Shown here piece after piece: positions 52,771 through 63,007 of a stretch of 64,000 bases of DNA. Numbering within the stretch: the first letter of the stretch is position 1; every line of letters starts with the position of its first letter. A program made the position numbers and the translations under genes. The notes beneath the pieces are model-generated. The model did not search any database, was not told where the DNA came from, and saw only the letters and a list, made by a program, of their open reading frames with translations. This stretch comes from Ohtaekwangia sp966211525 (GTDB taxonomy: Bacteria > Bacteroidota > Bacteroidia > Cytophagales > Cyclobacteriaceae), in the NCBI GenBank assembly GCA_966211525.1, contig CBIHOZ010000010.1, positions 1 through 64,000 on the forward strand, in the 5' to 3' direction.

Positions 52771-52778
52771 TACTTTTG
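52771..52778 (+). promoter_or_regulatory. Putative -7 element (TACTTTTG) for the DEAD-box gene
   Basis: TACTTTTG matches TAnnTTTG exactly. A transcript would have a leader of about 95 bases before ATG 52879, containing GAACTTTAGG and a T-rich patch (AAATTTTTTTTAGG). Confidence 0.45.
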
Positions 52779-52878
52779 TGTTTCGAATCCGCTAATTCCT
52801 CCAAAAAAGAACTTTAGGCGTCAGAAATTTTTTTTAGGCTTATCCAATTGACAGCCTCTCTTGACACAACATTTTAAC

Positions 52879-54156
52879 ATGACATTTGAAAATTTGAATT
52901 TAATAGAGCCACTTTTGCGTGCTCTAAAAACTGAAGGATATTCCAAACCCACACCGATTCAGGCACAGGCTATTCCTATTTTACTGGAACGAAAAGACTT
53001 GCTTGGCTGCGCACAAACCGGAACTGGTAAAACCGCTGCGTTTGCACTGCCGATCCTTCACTTGCTTCACCAGGACGAACTATTTGTAAAAGGACCTGTC
53101 GGTATAAAGGCATTGATCCTCACACCAACGCGTGAACTGGCCATACAGATTGGCGACAGCTTTACGGCCTACGGAAAACATCTTCGTTTGTCGCATACCG
53201 TGATCTTTGGTGGTGTATCACAACATACACAGGTAAAAGCCCTGCGCGATGGCGTTGATATACTCATTGCAACTCCGGGAAGGTTACTGGATCTGATGGA
53301 CCAGCGCTTTGTAAAACTGCAGCATCTTAAAATGCTGGTACTCGATGAAGCCGACCGCATGCTCGACATGGGTTTTATTCACGATGTGAAAAAAGTTATT
53401 GCGCGTGTTCCCGCTAAGCGACAAACTATTTTCTTTTCGGCAACCATGCCGCCGGAAATTGCTTCGCTTGCCAACACCATTCTGAGCAACCCGGTAAAAG
53501 TGGAAGTAACTCCGGTCTCATCAACCGCGAACACCATTAACCAGTCGGTATATTTTGTAGAGAAGGGCAACAAGCGCAAGCTGCTGCACCATATTTTACA
53601 GGACCGCTCCATTGCAACAGCACTCGTGTTTACGCGTACCAAACATGGTGCAGACCGTGTAGCCAAACAGTTGAATGAGGCGGGTATACGCGCAGAGGCT
53701 ATCCATGGCAATAAATCACAAGGAGCAAGACAACGTGCACTCAGCAATTTCAAATCGCGAAAGACTCGTGTACTGGTAGCTACCGATATAGCGGCACGCG
53801 GTATTGATGTAGAAGAGCTCACACACGTAATCAACTTCGAACTCCCCAACGTACCCGAAACGTATGTGCACCGCATTGGTCGCACCGGTCGTGCCGGAGC
53901 CAGCGGTATATCGATATCGTTTTGTGATGAAGAGGAAAAGGAATTCCTCGATGACATTCAAAAAATAATCGGCAAGAAAATCCCGGTAGTAGACGATAAC
54001 CCGTATCCGATGCACCGCGCAGGTATGCCGAAACCCATCCAGCAACCCCGTGCAGCCAAACAACGCAATGGCCACACGCAGACCGCCCAAACGCAGGGCA
54101 ACCACAACCCGCAGACTCCTGCGAAGAAGAAAAAGAAGTGGTATCCGAAGAGATAG
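52879..54156 (+). CDS. DEAD-box RNA helicase (RhlE-like)
   Basis: From ATG 52879 the product is 425 residues; the frame is open to TTG 52861. The helicase motifs are present in order: Q motif PTPIQAQAIP, motif I AQTGTGKT (K51), motif Ia PTRELAIQI, motif II DEADRMLDMGF, motif III SAT, motif IV region and motif VI HRIGRTGRAG. The basic C-terminal tail (PAKKKKKWYPKR) probably binds RNA. It resembles RhlE, which works in ribosome assembly and cold adaptation. It is divergent from the cold-shock gene. Confidence 0.95.
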   Translation: MTFENLNLIEPLLRALKTEGYSKPTPIQAQAIPILLERKDLLGCAQTGTGKTAAFALPILHLLHQDELFVKGPVGIKALILTPTRELAIQIGDSFTAYGKHLRLSHTVIFGGVSQHTQVKALRDGVDILIATPGRLLDLMDQRFVKLQHLKMLVLDEADRMLDMGFIHDVKKVIARVPAKRQTIFFSATMPPEIASLANTILSNPVKVEVTPVSSTANTINQSVYFVEKGNKRKLLHHILQDRSIATALVFTRTKHGADRVAKQLNEAGIRAEAIHGNKSQGARQRALSNFKSRKTRVLVATDIAARGIDVEELTHVINFELPNVPETYVHRIGRTGRAGASGISISFCDEEEKEFLDDIQKIIGKKIPVVDDNPYPMHRAGMPKPIQQPRAAKQRNGHTQTAQTQGNHNPQTPAKKKKKWYPKR

Positions 54157-54174
54157 TGTTGATGTGTTGATGTG

Positions 54175-54391
54175 TTAATGTGTTTACGTTGGTACGTGTG
54201 CACGTGTGTACGTAGTTAACCTAAACACATACACACCTAAACACTTAAACACATTTTTCACCTCGCGTTGATGTGTTTACGTTGGTACGTGTGCACGTGT
54301 GTATGTAGCCATTAAGTGAAAACGTGTGGCTATAATAAAACTAACCTAAACACATACACACCTAAACACTTAAACACATTCTCACCTCGCG
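54175..54391. repeat. Tandem duplicated block between DEAD-box gene and addB
   Basis: A block beginning AATGTGTTTACGTTGGTACG (54177-54196) and ending CATTTTTCACCTCGCG is repeated, shifted by about 93 bases, to 54391. The second copy has an extra internal stretch of about 30 bases. Inside each block AATGTGTTTA is mirrored by TAAACACATT. The second copy ends inside the 3' end of addB (its last codons overlap CACCTCGCG), so the first copy carries a duplicated fragment of that gene end. Confidence 0.8.
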
Positions 54392-57216
54392 CATATCTCG
54401 CGGTAGTCACAGAAACCGCAAACCTTCAGATCATCGGTTTGATCGAAGGGGATGGCGGGGTTGAAGAGTTCGTGGAGGAGTGTGCGTAAATGGTTCTCGA
54501 ATTCTGGCAGGTATGGTGTAGCATCATCGATGCGATGTTTGCCAAGATATAGGCCGTATTCAAAATCGTCTTTGAAAATTTCTTTTCGGTTGATCAGTCC
54601 CGGTTGAATTTTTACCTGGGGCGATCGCGTTACATTTCGCTGTGCATATACCCATGCATAGAGCATCGCCTGGAACGCTGCCTTGTTCCTTTTTGGATCG
54701 CGCCTGAACAGCGATTCTATACTCTCAAATTTATTTTCGTCTTTGCCGGTTTTATAGTCGAGGATACGAACGGTATTTTCTTTCTCGTCCACTCGGTCGA
54801 TAAGACCTCCCATGACAATGGAAAGCGTTTTGTCGCGTTGCGTGATGTTTACCGGTGTGGTGAAATTCCGGGCTTCGAGTAATTCAATGGTAAACGGAGT
54901 ATATATTTTGTCGTACGAAAGTACTTTCAGCGCAAACTTCTTTACCATTTCCTTTACTACCAGCTGCCGTCCATCGTATTCAAATACTTTAGTGTCGGGC
55001 AAATGAAAGTGCTGGCGGAAGGCGAGTTCAATGAAGCGCTCGAGTTTTGCATTTACATTTATAAAATGCTCTTCGTTTACGGCCCAATGTCCTGCCGGTG
55101 GACGAAGGTCCTGGTAGAATAACTCCATCACCTTGTGAAATATATTTCCGAAGATTCGCGCATCGGCTTCTTCTTCCACTTCATCAGGCTCGCGTATTTC
55201 AAGCAGGTGCTTGAAGTAAAATTTCAAACGACACTCCAGGTATGTATTTAGTGTGGATGGTGTAAGGGCTTTGCCAAAGTAACGCTCGAGCTTCTCCAGT
55301 ACATCTGCTTTCTTCTCGATAGCAATGGGTTTTGCTTCGTGTACCTGCACCGGGTTATAGAGTATCTTTCGTTCGTGTGGCCAGTCGGTTTCATAAATCA
55401 GCTGGTATAAATAGCGACTCATCTCACCTGTGCCCAATACATCCGGTTCTGTGTTATAGTATAGATCGATGGTTTCAGCACGCTGTAACAATCGGTAGAA
55501 GAGATAAGCATACATAGCATCCTGGTGCTCAGATGTAGGCAGACTATATGCTCTGCGAATGTTGTGCGGTATATAGGAGCCTTGCCGTGGAGCAGCAGGC
55601 CATAACCCTTCGTTCAGTGAAAGTATAATAACATGGTCGAAGTCAAGGTTACGCGTTTCCAGCACCCCCATGATCTGCAAACCTTTTAAAGGCTCACCGG
55701 TAAACGGAACCTTCTCTGCGCGCACCACCTGGCGGAACATGCGCTGCTGCATACGAAGTTCCATCGGCTCGCTGAGCGTAAGTTCCTGCACACGCGAAAG
55801 TATGCGATGAAAATGGAAAGCAAATTCTTTCTCCATCAACCCGCCTGCATCCGGAGATGTAGCAAGTGCTTCGACTACGCGAATGAGATATGCGAGAAAC
55901 TCTTCTGCCGGAACGATACGGAATATTTCTTCGAGCAGTTCATGTTTCTTCTCGAAGAACGATGGGGCTATATGTACCTGGTTGTTCTTGTGTATAAACT
56001 CGCGCCATTGTGCAGCTTCTTCGCCCACGCGTGCTTTCAGGTAGGGATGGTTGAGCAGGGCCAGCACATAGCGGTAATAGAATTCATCTTTACGTTTATG
56101 CAAATGCAGCTCAAACAGAAAATCGATCAGCGAGTAGTAGGGTGTACTCACCAATGGAAAACCCATGGTAACATTGATAGACTGTAGCGAAGGCGGCAAT
56201 GCATAGAGCACCGACATCAGCATGTTCTCATCGGGTAATACAATAACGGTGCGTTCAGCTATATTTTGTTCGGCCAGTAGGCGTAGCGTTGCATCGAGTT
56301 GCTGTGCCAGTAATTTCGGTTGTCCGGCTTTCTGCGGAACACCCAGCACGGTAATTTTCTTGGCTTGTCCTAAATACGTTTTGGGCTCCGGTGGAAAGGT
56401 TTGCCCGAGGACTGTATGCTTTCGATACTGCCTGAAAAATGTTCCGGCTTCACGATGCGGTTCATTTACATAGAAGGCATCTTCGTCCCAGTATATGCGC
56501 GTGTCACGATGTTCTGTAAACCACGTCAATATTTTTTCTTCGGCTGATGTGAGTGCGTTGAAGCCGGCAAATACAAACTTCGTATTGACTTCTTTCTTTT
56601 TAGCTGCCGGCACAAATTTATCGATGTTCTCGGCTACGTGGCGATGGATCATCCCGGAGTAACCGATCTTCTCCTCCATCAGTTGCTGGCGAAACGCTAT
56701 ATATACCGGGTATAAACTTTGCCACAGCTCGAGGAACTTTCGCTTACTCGCGGAAGAACCAAAATCAATGGTTTGCCAGAATTCGATCAGGAATTGCTTT
56801 TGTTCTTCCGTGAGATAATCGAAATACTGGTCGAGTTCTTTCTGGTTGCTAAGATCTTTAAACAGCCCCGCAGCATTTACCAGGTATTTATCAAGTTCAT
56901 CGAAATCGCGGAGCAGCATTTCTCCCCAGAAGTAAAAACGATCGAGGTTTTCATCGGAGTTGGTTATGCGTTTGAATACGCGGTATAAACTAACAATGAG
57001 CGAAAGTTTGTCAGCTTCCTGCAGATCGGAATATGAGCCTATAAATTCTTCAATGCTTACAATGTTGGGTGCCCATCGGGGCGTGTCCAATTGTTCAGCA
57101 AGCGCTTTTCTGAAATATAGCGAAGCACGCTTGTTCGGGAAGATCACCGTAAGGTTGTCCCAATCGGTATATTCCTTTCTGATGGTATCGGCTATTTCCT
57201 GGATAAATGTTCTCAT
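54382..57216 (-). CDS. addB: AddB/RexB-like exonuclease subunit (PD-(D/E)XK, Fe-S)
   Basis: ATG 57216 (ATGA overlap with the addA stop) is preferred to the GTG at 57228 and gives about 944 residues. The N-terminal part is the inactive helicase-like half (NKRASLYFRKALAEQL). The C-terminal nuclease is clear: LDYKTGKDENKF in the nuclease core, and Cys residues TYLECRLKFYF (near 660) with VCGFCDYREIC at the C-terminus make a probable [4Fe-4S] cluster. Together with AddA it processes double-strand breaks for RecA loading. It is the Bacteroidota form, in which AddB sits downstream of AddA. Confidence 0.9.
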   Translation of the reverse strand: MRTFIQEIADTIRKEYTDWDNLTVIFPNKRASLYFRKALAEQLDTPRWAPNIVSIEEFIGSYSDLQEADKLSLIVSLYRVFKRITNSDENLDRFYFWGEMLLRDFDELDKYLVNAAGLFKDLSNQKELDQYFDYLTEEQKQFLIEFWQTIDFGSSASKRKFLELWQSLYPVYIAFRQQLMEEKIGYSGMIHRHVAENIDKFVPAAKKKEVNTKFVFAGFNALTSAEEKILTWFTEHRDTRIYWDEDAFYVNEPHREAGTFFRQYRKHTVLGQTFPPEPKTYLGQAKKITVLGVPQKAGQPKLLAQQLDATLRLLAEQNIAERTVIVLPDENMLMSVLYALPPSLQSINVTMGFPLVSTPYYSLIDFLFELHLHKRKDEFYYRYVLALLNHPYLKARVGEEAAQWREFIHKNNQVHIAPSFFEKKHELLEEIFRIVPAEEFLAYLIRVVEALATSPDAGGLMEKEFAFHFHRILSRVQELTLSEPMELRMQQRMFRQVVRAEKVPFTGEPLKGLQIMGVLETRNLDFDHVIILSLNEGLWPAAPRQGSYIPHNIRRAYSLPTSEHQDAMYAYLFYRLLQRAETIDLYYNTEPDVLGTGEMSRYLYQLIYETDWPHERKILYNPVQVHEAKPIAIEKKADVLEKLERYFGKALTPSTLNTYLECRLKFYFKHLLEIREPDEVEEEADARIFGNIFHKVMELFYQDLRPPAGHWAVNEEHFINVNAKLERFIELAFRQHFHLPDTKVFEYDGRQLVVKEMVKKFALKVLSYDKIYTPFTIELLEARNFTTPVNITQRDKTLSIVMGGLIDRVDEKENTVRILDYKTGKDENKFESIESLFRRDPKRNKAAFQAMLYAWVYAQRNVTRSPQVKIQPGLINRKEIFKDDFEYGLYLGKHRIDDATPYLPEFENHLRTLLHELFNPAIPFDQTDDLKVCGFCDYREICAR

Positions 57217-60200
57217 ACTGTTTTGCACACCCGCTCATTTACATATACCAGATAACCTTTTATTTCTTCCAGGCCCATGGTTTTCAGAATGGATATATAT
57301 TCGTTTACCTGATGTTCATCTTCTTTTTTCGGGGCACCGGTTTTATAGTCAATAAGGATAGCCCGTTTGTTTTGTATAGCAATGCGATCGATCCTGCGTT
57401 CACTTCCATCGGGCATGATCAATGCAGCCTCGCGTTTCAATGACATATCTTCTGTGAAAGCCGGTTTAAGTGCCGGATGCGTTACAATCCATTTCACCGC
57501 GTCTTCAATGACAGCATGTTCATCGTGGTTGATCAGTCCTTCCTTTATAGCCTGCTCTAATGTTATGGCTACATCAGCTTCCGTTTTGATGCGCGCCATC
57601 AGTGTATGCAGAAATATACCATAGTTGATCTTCTTGCGCTGCTCAGTCTGCTGGAAAAATTCTTTGCCGCGCGTTCGTATCTGCAGGCGCTCACGCCATG
57701 GAGTAATGTAGTAGTGCTTCAGTACAAGCGAATTGTTAACAGGTGTTTCACTTCGTTCGTCTTCAATTGTACCAATGGTAAGTGTTCTGTTGCCAGACGA
57801 CCAGTATTGCTGAAAAGCATCGCTGCTTTCGATCGCGCGCTCCGCTAATTTACCGATATGGTTAATGCTTCCTGATTTGCTATAGGGCGCCAGTGCAATG
57901 AGACCCTGCTCGGCACGCGTAAAGGCAACATATAGTAAGTTCAGGTTATCGAGGTATATACGTTTACGTTCTTCGGTATAGTATTCATGAAAGCATGTGC
58001 TCTCCAGCTTGCTGCTATATTTCAGCGGCAGGTACCCTATATCTTTAAACAATGGCTCATCCGAGCGACACCAGAGTATAGGCGATTTCATAGGCGGATG
58101 GTTCAGCTCCCAATTGAGAAACGGTATAATAACATAGCGGAACTGTAGTCCTTTTGATTTGTGAATGGTGATGATCTGCGCGGCATCGACACCACCGGCA
58201 ACCTGTATAGACTTTTTATGTTTGTTATCGTCCCACCACTGTAAGAACGAAGCGAGGTCACTTTTCTCGCGCATGCTGAATTCCAGCACTACATCCTGAA
58301 AAGCCTGCAGGTAAGCAATCTCGGTCGAGAGCTTGCCGAGGTTAAACATGTGGATGAGATTCTCTACCAACTCAACCAACGGCAATGCAGCAAGTATATC
58401 TTCCTGGTTGGTAAAGGGTGGAGGCACCAGCTTAGCAAACTCTTTGGTTTTACTATTGGAAAATAATTTATGCTGATTGGGAAACGCCTGCTGCGGCCAC
58501 AGCTTCTGATACTCGTAGGCGAGCTGTGCGCGGGCAATTAAATTCTTGCCGTCTTCAAGCAGGCGCATGGCGTTGATGAGTACTACTACCGAAGCTGCCT
58601 GATCGAGTCGCAACGATTCATTCGAGACTACATCGTATTTATATTCCGGTTTTGCATCAGCCGATGACCGGTATTGCATGAAGTACTGTGCGATCATCTG
58701 ACCTTCGCTGTTATCACGAACCAGGAATGCTATATCCCGTAACGCTATACCTTTTTGCTGCAAGCCTTCTAATATACCGGGCAACTGCTCCAGCGAAACA
58801 TCTTCAAATTTTACTTTTCCTTTTTCATTCTCCTCATCACCATTTTTAGGAACGACCTCGGCTGTATCGAGAAACTGAACGGATATATAGCCCTTGCCGG
58901 GATGACGAAAAACTTTCTGCGAAGCATCACTATACGATTGCTGCGGAAATATAGTATTGGTCTCTTTGCTGATGATGTCTGAAGCAGCGGCAAACAACAC
59001 GTTGTTGAATGTGACCACGTTGCCGGCACTACGATAGTTTGTGTCCAGCGGAAATGTATCGATCATCAATTCGCCTACATCCTGCTTTACTTTTTCCTGT
59101 AGTATATTCAGGTCGCCACCGCGCCAGCGATATATAGATTGCTTGATGTCGCCTACAATAAGACTCCGGTAATTTTGAGCGATACCGTTCTTGATGAGTG
59201 GCAATATATTCAGCCATTGAAAACCGGAAGTATCCTGAAATTCATCAATCAGGAAATGGCGATAGAATGAACCAACCTTCTCGTATATAAAGGAAGTATC
59301 CTGACCCTGCATCACACCCTGCAAAAACTGCGGAGCATCAGAGAGTAACATGAGGTTGTTCTCACGAAGATACTCCCGCAACGTCTTCGATATATCAGAG
59401 AGCAGTCCGAATACATACAGGTTCCGCAACGCCTGCTCGGCAGAAAAATATGATATACTTTCCTTTTCAATATAGCCGATCAGCGAAGCGAGTTGTGATA
59501 GCCACAGCTGATTTCCTTTTGAGACAATGACCGATGCACTCGGACCTTTGGAGGGCCACTCTTTAGCATCCACCATCATTCCCATAACGCGTACACCCGG
59601 AAGTTTGATATACTCTTCGAGCCCAGCTATATACGAATATATAATCCCGGATTTACCGTACTTGAAGTCTGTAATGGAGAGACCGTGATCATGGAAATCT
59701 TTCAGCAGGTTGCGAGCATCCTGATGCACCTTGTTCTCAAACTGCTTCACTACACGTTGTAATTTTTCGCGTGTGCTTTTAAAGAACTCTTTGTTTTCGG
59801 TAATGCGCAGCACCTGCTCTTCAATTACTTTGAATTCTTCCTTGAAGATCTCTTTGGAAAAATCAAGCAGTGCCGAGCGGATGTCCCAATCTTTACCTTC
59901 TACCAATCGCTCGAGTGAAAACTCCAGTACCCAGCCGCGCAGTTCATCATCATCCGAAAGGTTATCCATTACCTGGTCGATCACCTCTTCCAGTACCAAA
60001 TCATTATCAACTTCGAGGCGAAAATTACCCAGCAGGTTTGTCTCGCGAGTAAAGGAACGGATCACGCGCTGAAAGAAAGCATCGATGGTGCTGATGGAAA
60101 ACTGCGAGTAATTATGCAGAATGAGCGAGAGCACTTCGCGGCTGCGATCTTGAAATTGTGCCGATGTAAAAAGTTTTCCTTCTTTTTCAAAATCACCTTT

Positions 60201-60425
60201 TATTTCGGTTGCCAGGTCTTCACTCTTGCCATGCACAAAATCATCGAGGTAGCGGATGATGCGGTCTTTCATCTCCTGCGTACTCTTATTGGTAAACGTC
60301 ATGGCCAGGATATACCGGTAGTACTCCGGGTAACGAAGCGCAAGTTTGAGATATTCCTTTGCCAGCGTACGCGTTTTACCCGAGCCGGCAGAAGATCGAT
60401 AAATATGGAAGGTCTTTTCGGTCAC
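57213..60425 (-). CDS. addA: AddA-like UvrD-family helicase-nuclease
   Basis: The 1070-residue protein starts at GTG 60425; no ATG is available in frame upstream. It carries superfamily 1 helicase motifs: Walker A RSSAGSGKT (K17), motif Ia MTFTNKSTQEMKDR, motif II DEFQDTS, motif V IHKSKGLQFR and motif VI LLYVAFTRAE. The C-terminal part has a RecB-type nuclease (RAILIDYKTGAPKKEDEHQVNEY). It is the helicase-nuclease subunit partner of the downstream AddB; genes overlap by four bases (57213-57216). A long divergent promoter region (60426-60703) precedes it. Confidence 0.92.
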   Translation of the reverse strand: MTEKTFHIYRSSAGSGKTRTLAKEYLKLALRYPEYYRYILAMTFTNKSTQEMKDRIIRYLDDFVHGKSEDLATEIKGDFEKEGKLFTSAQFQDRSREVLSLILHNYSQFSISTIDAFFQRVIRSFTRETNLLGNFRLEVDNDLVLEEVIDQVMDNLSDDDELRGWVLEFSLERLVEGKDWDIRSALLDFSKEIFKEEFKVIEEQVLRITENKEFFKSTREKLQRVVKQFENKVHQDARNLLKDFHDHGLSITDFKYGKSGIIYSYIAGLEEYIKLPGVRVMGMMVDAKEWPSKGPSASVIVSKGNQLWLSQLASLIGYIEKESISYFSAEQALRNLYVFGLLSDISKTLREYLRENNLMLLSDAPQFLQGVMQGQDTSFIYEKVGSFYRHFLIDEFQDTSGFQWLNILPLIKNGIAQNYRSLIVGDIKQSIYRWRGGDLNILQEKVKQDVGELMIDTFPLDTNYRSAGNVVTFNNVLFAAASDIISKETNTIFPQQSYSDASQKVFRHPGKGYISVQFLDTAEVVPKNGDEENEKGKVKFEDVSLEQLPGILEGLQQKGIALRDIAFLVRDNSEGQMIAQYFMQYRSSADAKPEYKYDVVSNESLRLDQAASVVVLINAMRLLEDGKNLIARAQLAYEYQKLWPQQAFPNQHKLFSNSKTKEFAKLVPPPFTNQEDILAALPLVELVENLIHMFNLGKLSTEIAYLQAFQDVVLEFSMREKSDLASFLQWWDDNKHKKSIQVAGGVDAAQIITIHKSKGLQFRYVIIPFLNWELNHPPMKSPILWCRSDEPLFKDIGYLPLKYSSKLESTCFHEYYTEERKRIYLDNLNLLYVAFTRAEQGLIALAPYSKSGSINHIGKLAERAIESSDAFQQYWSSGNRTLTIGTIEDERSETPVNNSLVLKHYYITPWRERLQIRTRGKEFFQQTEQRKKINYGIFLHTLMARIKTEADVAITLEQAIKEGLINHDEHAVIEDAVKWIVTHPALKPAFTEDMSLKREAALIMPDGSERRIDRIAIQNKRAILIDYKTGAPKKEDEHQVNEYISILKTMGLEEIKGYLVYVNERVCKTV

Positions 60426-60703
60426 GAGGCCGAAGTAAATCTAATCAAACCACTTACGCAATGAACATGACGCAGAATACCATTTTGAAATACAACCCGC
60501 ATCAAAGTGACTCGTGCACAGGCAGTTCATTACACCGGTGTATCATTTTTAAAATGCGCCATAGTGCGGAATTACCATACGCGGAATTTTCGTGCATCAA
60601 TATTGAAAAAGTAACCACCGAAATTGAAACTTAACTTTTAATTTACAGCCGTGTTTTCATTAAAAGACTGAACAAAAAACAGTATCTTGAATTAAATCTG
60701 CCT

Positions 60704-63007
60704 ATGCTGCGCAAGCTTTATTTACTGGGCCCGAAGATCGCTTATTCCTTCCCGGTTCAGTTATTGTTCAACAACATCAAGCGTAACCATGTGTTAATGC
60801 TGTGCTGGGTAGTTCTTTTTGCCATGGTTACCGGCAGCTTTGGTAAATATCTCGGTATACCGTATCTCTTTCTCGACCCGGAATATCTCAACGCAGTAAA
60901 TTTCAGAAGCTTTTTTATCATGGGACTTGTCACGGCAGGTTTCATTACGGCTTTCCACATTACGTGCTATATAACCGATGGACATCGCTTTACTTTTGTC
61001 GGAACGCTATCGCGACCTTTCTCACGATTTGCGCTCAACAACAGTATTATACCGGTGGCGTTCATGATCACCTATATTTATGAGATCGTAGAGTTTCAGA
61101 TCCACAACGAATATAGCTCACCCGGAATTCTCGCGTGGAATCTTACCGGGCTGTTAACGGGCTATATAGTGATGACACTGATCTTTTTTATATACTTCTG
61201 GTTTACCAATAAAGACATTTTCAAATATGTAGTGTGCCGCATTGATGAAAAGATCAAACAGAACGTACAGGTAACGCGCGCCAGCGTTATGAAGAAACTG
61301 GATATAGCGCGCAAGAAACAGGTGCATGTTGAAAATTACCTGGATTACGATCTGAAGGTAAAGGAAGTGGAGCATCATACATTTTACGACAAGGCTACTA
61401 TTCTGCAGGTGTTCGATCAAAACCATTTTAACCTGGTAGTGATTGAGCTGATGATCTTCATCATCATTATCGTACTCGGTATCTTTAAAGATTACCCGAT
61501 GTTCCAGCTACCCGCGGCTTCGAGCTTTATTATATTCCTTACTGTTTTTGTGATGATGGCCGGAGCATTTTCATACTGGTTCGGCAACTGGTCTGCAACG
61601 GTAGCCATACTGCTTTTTCTCATCTTCAACTATTTGGTAGGCGAAGAGTTTTTTACCAAGAAATACGAAGCGTTCGGATTGGACTATCAGCGACATGCTG
61701 CCGAATACTCCATCCGGTCGTTGCAACAACTCAATGACAGCACGCATATTCAACTCGACCGCCAGGCTACATTTGTTATGCTGGAGAACTGGCGTAAAAA
61801 ATTTCCGGCTGAACGTAAACCGAAAATGGTTTTCGTCTGCGCCAGTGGTGGAGGTAAACGTGCCGCGTTGTGGACACTCACGGCGATGCAGGCGTCTGAT
61901 AGTTTAACGAATGGTAAATTATTGGAGAATACTATTCTTATTACCGGTGCTTCGGGCGGATTGATCGGTGCAAGTTATTACCGTGAGTTGAAGTTGCAGC
62001 AGAAGCTGGGACGGAACGTTCGGCCGAATGCCATGATGCACAGGCGCAAAATCGCTACCGACAACCTGAACCCGCTTATATTTAGTCTCATGGCCAACGA
62101 CCTCTTCGTGGGCTTTACTAAATTTGAATACAGCGGTAACTTCTATTACCGCGATCGCGGCTATACCTTTGAAGAGCAGCTCAACCAGATCACCGAAGAG
62201 TTTCTGAATAAACCTATTGCAGCATACGATAGTGCCGAACGGAATGCTGTAATACCAATGATGATTCTGACGCCCACCATTGTAAACGATGGACGCAAGC
62301 TATATATAGCATCACGCCCGGTTTCGTTTATGAACTATGATATACTCAACTTTCCGCAACATGCGTTTCCCAAAATAAGTGGCATTGATTTCCAAACTTT
62401 GTTTGAAGATCACAATGGCGCGAACCTTCGTTTCCTCTCAGCATTGCGCATGAGTGCCACGTTTCCCTATATTACACCCAACACCACGTTGCCTACCGAG
62501 CCTGCTATAAAAATTATGGATGCCGGTATATCTGATAACTTTGGAGTATCGGATGCCGTGCGCTTTTTATATGCTTTTAAAGATTGGATAGGCGAGAATA
62601 CGTCCGGAGTAATTTTCGTTTCCATTCGCGATTCTCCTAAACTCGACAACGTAAAGCAAAAAACCGGGCAGACCATTGTCGATGACTTTACGCAGCCGAT
62701 CAGCAGTGTCTATAATAACTTTGAAAATTTTCAGGATATAAATAGCGATATGCTGATTGGACATGCCAGGTCGTGGTTCAAAGGTTCTATCGATCGTATC
62801 GATCTTCAATACGAAACGGAAAACTATGTACCGATCCTGCAAAAGATGGACAGCATCCGTCAGCATAATTCACGCGCATCCCTGAGCTGGCGCCTCACCA
62901 CCCGCGAGAAATATAGCATCGAGTACACGATCAACTCCACCGAAAACCAGGCACAGTTGATGCGACTCGCTGCGTTGCTGGGAGATTCGTTGCTCGTGAG
63001 TCGTTAA
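60704..63007 (+). CDS. Membrane-bound patatin-like phospholipase
   Basis: The 767-residue protein has an N-terminal membrane part with about seven hydrophobic helices (32-50, 70-92, 114-130, 148-167, 245-263, 272-292, 297-312) and a patatin domain from about residue 372. Its glycine-rich anion loop is CASGGGKRAALW (380-390), nucleophile S417 lies in TGASGGLIG and the dyad D606 in MDAGISDNFG. Patatins are lipid acyl hydrolases. The fusion of a multi-helix region to patatin is a less common arrangement. The gene is transcribed alone. Confidence 0.88.
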   Translation: MLRKLYLLGPKIAYSFPVQLLFNNIKRNHVLMLCWVVLFAMVTGSFGKYLGIPYLFLDPEYLNAVNFRSFFIMGLVTAGFITAFHITCYITDGHRFTFVGTLSRPFSRFALNNSIIPVAFMITYIYEIVEFQIHNEYSSPGILAWNLTGLLTGYIVMTLIFFIYFWFTNKDIFKYVVCRIDEKIKQNVQVTRASVMKKLDIARKKQVHVENYLDYDLKVKEVEHHTFYDKATILQVFDQNHFNLVVIELMIFIIIIVLGIFKDYPMFQLPAASSFIIFLTVFVMMAGAFSYWFGNWSATVAILLFLIFNYLVGEEFFTKKYEAFGLDYQRHAAEYSIRSLQQLNDSTHIQLDRQATFVMLENWRKKFPAERKPKMVFVCASGGGKRAALWTLTAMQASDSLTNGKLLENTILITGASGGLIGASYYRELKLQQKLGRNVRPNAMMHRRKIATDNLNPLIFSLMANDLFVGFTKFEYSGNFYYRDRGYTFEEQLNQITEEFLNKPIAAYDSAERNAVIPMMILTPTIVNDGRKLYIASRPVSFMNYDILNFPQHAFPKISGIDFQTLFEDHNGANLRFLSALRMSATFPYITPNTTLPTEPAIKIMDAGISDNFGVSDAVRFLYAFKDWIGENTSGVIFVSIRDSPKLDNVKQKTGQTIVDDFTQPISSVYNNFENFQDINSDMLIGHARSWFKGSIDRIDLQYETENYVPILQKMDSIRQHNSRASLSWRLTTREKYSIEYTINSTENQAQLMRLAALLGDSLLVSR

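Noticed and set aside
53379..53957. 192-codon minus-strand ORF inside the DEAD-box gene
   Set aside because: It is antisense to conserved helicase motifs and has a Ser/Arg-rich low-complexity composition.
54175..54391. Possible CRISPR array at the GTGTTTACG repeats
   Set aside because: Only two blocks occur, the block length differs, no uniform spacers exist, and no cas gene is in the window.
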